A program made the position numbers and the translations under genes. Shown piece by piece: positions 6,736-7,986 of a stretch of 7,986 nt of DNA. Under the pieces are notes generated by a model, which did not search any database, was not told the DNA's origin, and saw only the letters and a program-made list of their open reading frames with translations. Each line of letters starts with the position of its first letter. The stretch's first letter is position 1. This DNA is from Spirochaetales bacterium (GTDB taxonomy: Bacteria > Spirochaetota > Spirochaetia > DSM-27196 > PWMO01). Location of the stretch: positions 1 to 7,986 of the forward strand of contig SKLB01000148.1 of NCBI GenBank assembly GCA_007123465.1, written 5' to 3'.

Positions 6736-6758
6736 CTACATGAGAGCGTTTTTGTCAG
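6730..6758 (-). promoter_or_regulatory. Sigma-70-type promoter for the DUF3179 gene
   Basis: On the - strand, a -35 box CTGACA (6753-6758, one mismatch to TTGACA) and a -10 box TATACT (6730-6735, one mismatch to TATAAT) are separated by exactly 17 bases. The -35 box contains the TGA stop of the upstream oxidoreductase gene. Transcription would start near 6723, leaving a leader of about 49 bases before the ATG. The rest of the 6675-6754 gap contains no terminator hairpin that I can see, so read-through from the upstream gene is also possible. Confidence 0.7.
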
Positions 6759-7891
6759 AAATATTTGCTGCTCTGCTGGAACTTGTGCATGAAACGCCGG
6801 TCGATTGCATCTTTGAGCGTGAATGCCGGCCTGCCGCGGATAGTCCAGCGTCCCCGGAAGAGGATGCCGCGCCCGAATCCCAGGTTCAGCCCGCCCAGAT
6901 AGACACCGGTAGCCTCAAAACGCTCGAGCTGTCGTGCTTCTGCGTTACCGTCCGCTACGGCGGCGCTCAGCGCGAGGTTGTGCATCAAAATCCCCTGCAT
7001 CCGAACCGCGTAGACACCGACGCGGTCCAGCGGTTGTTCATTGAACCACGCGCTGTCTCCAACCGCAAACACCCGTGCAGTGCCTTCGGCACGCAGGTGG
7101 CGGTCCACGCGCAGCGCGCCGTCTGCTGCACACCGCAGACCAAATCCTGCCAGTGTCGCTACCGGTCTGATCCCGGTTGCCAGGAGCGTTACATCAGCTC
7201 TCAACTGGCTTGGGTCGACCTTGCCGCCGGCGTGCACTGTGACCCCGGCGCGCTCGAGCCTGCGCCTTACGTAGCGCAGACGCGATCCCTCCAGTCCAGC
7301 CAGCGCTGCGGTTGTTGAATAGAGATCCACTGCCGGGTCAATAACACCACAACGCCGCAACAGCTGCGCCGCGTTACCCGCCAGCTCTACACCGGCCGCA
7401 CCGCCGCCCACAACTGCAACGCGGCAGTTTCCGCGCGCGCGGCAGCGCTGTTCGATAGCGCTGCGCGCAGCGGCCAGCTGCCTGATCGGCTTGACCGCGT
7501 ACACCGGGCGTTCCGCCGGCGCTGCCGCGCCGGATGTGTCTGCCGCCGTGCCGCGGCAACTGCCAAGCTCACTGCCGGTATTGACCGAGAGAACATCGTA
7601 GTTCAACTCATGCGCGGTTGACAACTGCAAGGTGCGCGTCTGGGGATTGTGCGATAGCGCGGCAGCCGCTATGAAGCGTCCGCCTCCGCGTTCTACCAGC
7701 TCAGCCGCCGGAAGCAGTATCTGTTGCAGGCTGTAGGTCCCGCCGAGCATCCCCGGACCCATCCCCGAGTACGGATGCTCGCGTTCGGGGCTGACCAGCA
7801 GCAGCTCGTGGCCGGCGCGGGTCAGCTCGCCGGCGCGACGCGCTACCTCGATGTGGCAGTGCCCCGCGCCCAGCAGAACAATACGTGCCAT
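6755..7891 (-). CDS. FAD/NAD(P)-binding oxidoreductase, stand-alone SelD N-terminal-like (NDH-2-related) family
   Basis: Predicted flavoprotein pyridine-nucleotide oxidoreductase of 378 residues. It has an N-terminal FAD ADP-binding motif (IVLLGAGHCHIEV, 4-16), HPYSGMGPGMLGGTYS (39-54), a second dinucleotide motif VAVVGGGAAGVELAG (158-172) for NAD(P)H, ATGIRP (238-243), the second FAD motif VFAVGDSAW (274-282), and a C-terminal KDAIDRRFMHKF (360-371). The PYSGM segment and the C-terminal D-x-IDRRFM are typical of the family that occurs either alone or fused ahead of selenophosphate synthetase (SelD); no SelD domain is fused here. There are no redox CxxC pairs and no evident membrane anchor. 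The electron acceptor and physiological role are unknown; a type II NADH dehydrogenase-like quinone reductase is an alternative. The ATG at 7891 is 17 bases after the ychF stop with only a weak purine-rich GGCAGG upstream, so it is probably co-transcribed with ychF. Confidence 0.82.
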   Translation of the reverse strand: MARIVLLGAGHCHIEVARRAGELTRAGHELLLVSPEREHPYSGMGPGMLGGTYSLQQILLPAAELVERGGGRFIAAAALSHNPQTRTLQLSTAHELNYDVLSVNTGSELGSCRGTAADTSGAAAPAERPVYAVKPIRQLAAARSAIEQRCRARGNCRVAVVGGGAAGVELAGNAAQLLRRCGVIDPAVDLYSTTAALAGLEGSRLRYVRRRLERAGVTVHAGGKVDPSQLRADVTLLATGIRPVATLAGFGLRCAADGALRVDRHLRAEGTARVFAVGDSAWFNEQPLDRVGVYAVRMQGILMHNLALSAAVADGNAEARQLERFEATGVYLGGLNLGFGRGILFRGRWTIRGRPAFTLKDAIDRRFMHKFQQSSKYF

Positions 7892-7908
7892 CGCCGCGCT
7901 GCCTGCCG

Positions 7909-7986
7909 CTATACGCTGAAGCGGACGTTGATGATATCGCCGTCGGCTACGATGTAGCTCTTGCCCTCGACGCGAAACTTCCCGGC
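7909..7986 (-). CDS. ychF: YchF-family redox-regulated ATPase/GTPase, extreme C-terminus (5' part outside window)
   Basis: Twenty-five codons and a TAG stop are visible. They encode AGKFRVEGKSYIVADGDIIN then VRFSV, which closely matches the C-terminal TGS-domain tail of YchF/OLA1-type P-loop NTPases (typically G-K-x-R-x-E-G-K-x-Y-I-V-x-D-G-D followed by a hydrophobic F-x-V end). YchF is a universal cytoplasmic ribosome-associated NTPase that prefers ATP. The identification rests on this short but distinctive tail; the P-loop and the rest lie beyond the window. The oxidoreductase gene begins 17 bases downstream, suggesting a shared transcript. Confidence 0.85.
   Translation of the reverse strand, partial: AGKFRVEGKSYIVADGDIINVRFSV

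Noticed and set aside
6740..7318. 192-codon open frame on the + strand opposite the oxidoreductase gene
   Set aside because: The opposite strand encodes intact FAD and NAD-binding motifs; the + frame has no recognisable domain.

Overview
This is a high-GC bacterial window of tightly packed genes. The best hint of origin is the signal peptide of the DUF3179 gene, whose end (LFAGGGREQ) resembles exported proteins of free-living Spirochaeta-type spirochaetes. The YchF C-terminus and the carboxyspermidine genes fit that but do not prove it. Treat the lineage as a moderate guess; no rRNA or other phylogenetic marker is present.

Bases 1-5412 (+ strand) hold a polyamine operon whose 5' end lies outside the window. 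In order it has: the C-terminal three quarters of biosynthetic arginine decarboxylase (speA); carboxynorspermidine/carboxyspermidine dehydrogenase; carboxynorspermidine/carboxyspermidine decarboxylase (nspC); agmatinase (speB); and a PlsC-family acyltransferase. The first junction has a 13-base gap. The next overlaps by 22 bases, and the last two are 4-base GTGA overlaps, so translation is probably coupled. The four polyamine enzymes form a complete route: arginine to agmatine (SpeA), agmatine to putrescine and urea (SpeB), putrescine plus aspartate semialdehyde to carboxyspermidine (dehydrogenase), and carboxyspermidine to spermidine (NspC). This avoids ornithine decarboxylase and the S-adenosylmethionine decarboxylase/spermidine synthase route.

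Bases 5385-7986 are read from the - strand. In transcription order they hold the last 25 codons of ychF, a SelD-N-terminal-like FAD/NAD(P) oxidoreductase starting 17 bases after it, and, after 80 bases, an exported DUF3179 protein. The 80-base gap is AT-rich. With the end of the oxidoreductase gene it carries a good sigma-70-type promoter, a 22-base near-palindrome over the -10 box, and a strong AGGAGG ribosome-binding site. The DUF3179 gene therefore looks separately transcribed and possibly repressor-controlled. Its 3' end overlaps the 3' end of plsC tail to tail by 28 bases, with no recognisable terminator.

No mobile element, CRISPR array, RNA gene or clear horizontal-transfer signature was seen. 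No gene-free stretch exceeds about 80 bases. The most interesting points are the self-contained arginine-to-spermidine operon, the acyltransferase with Glu in place of the usual catalytic-motif Asp, and the operator-like dyad before the DUF3179 gene.
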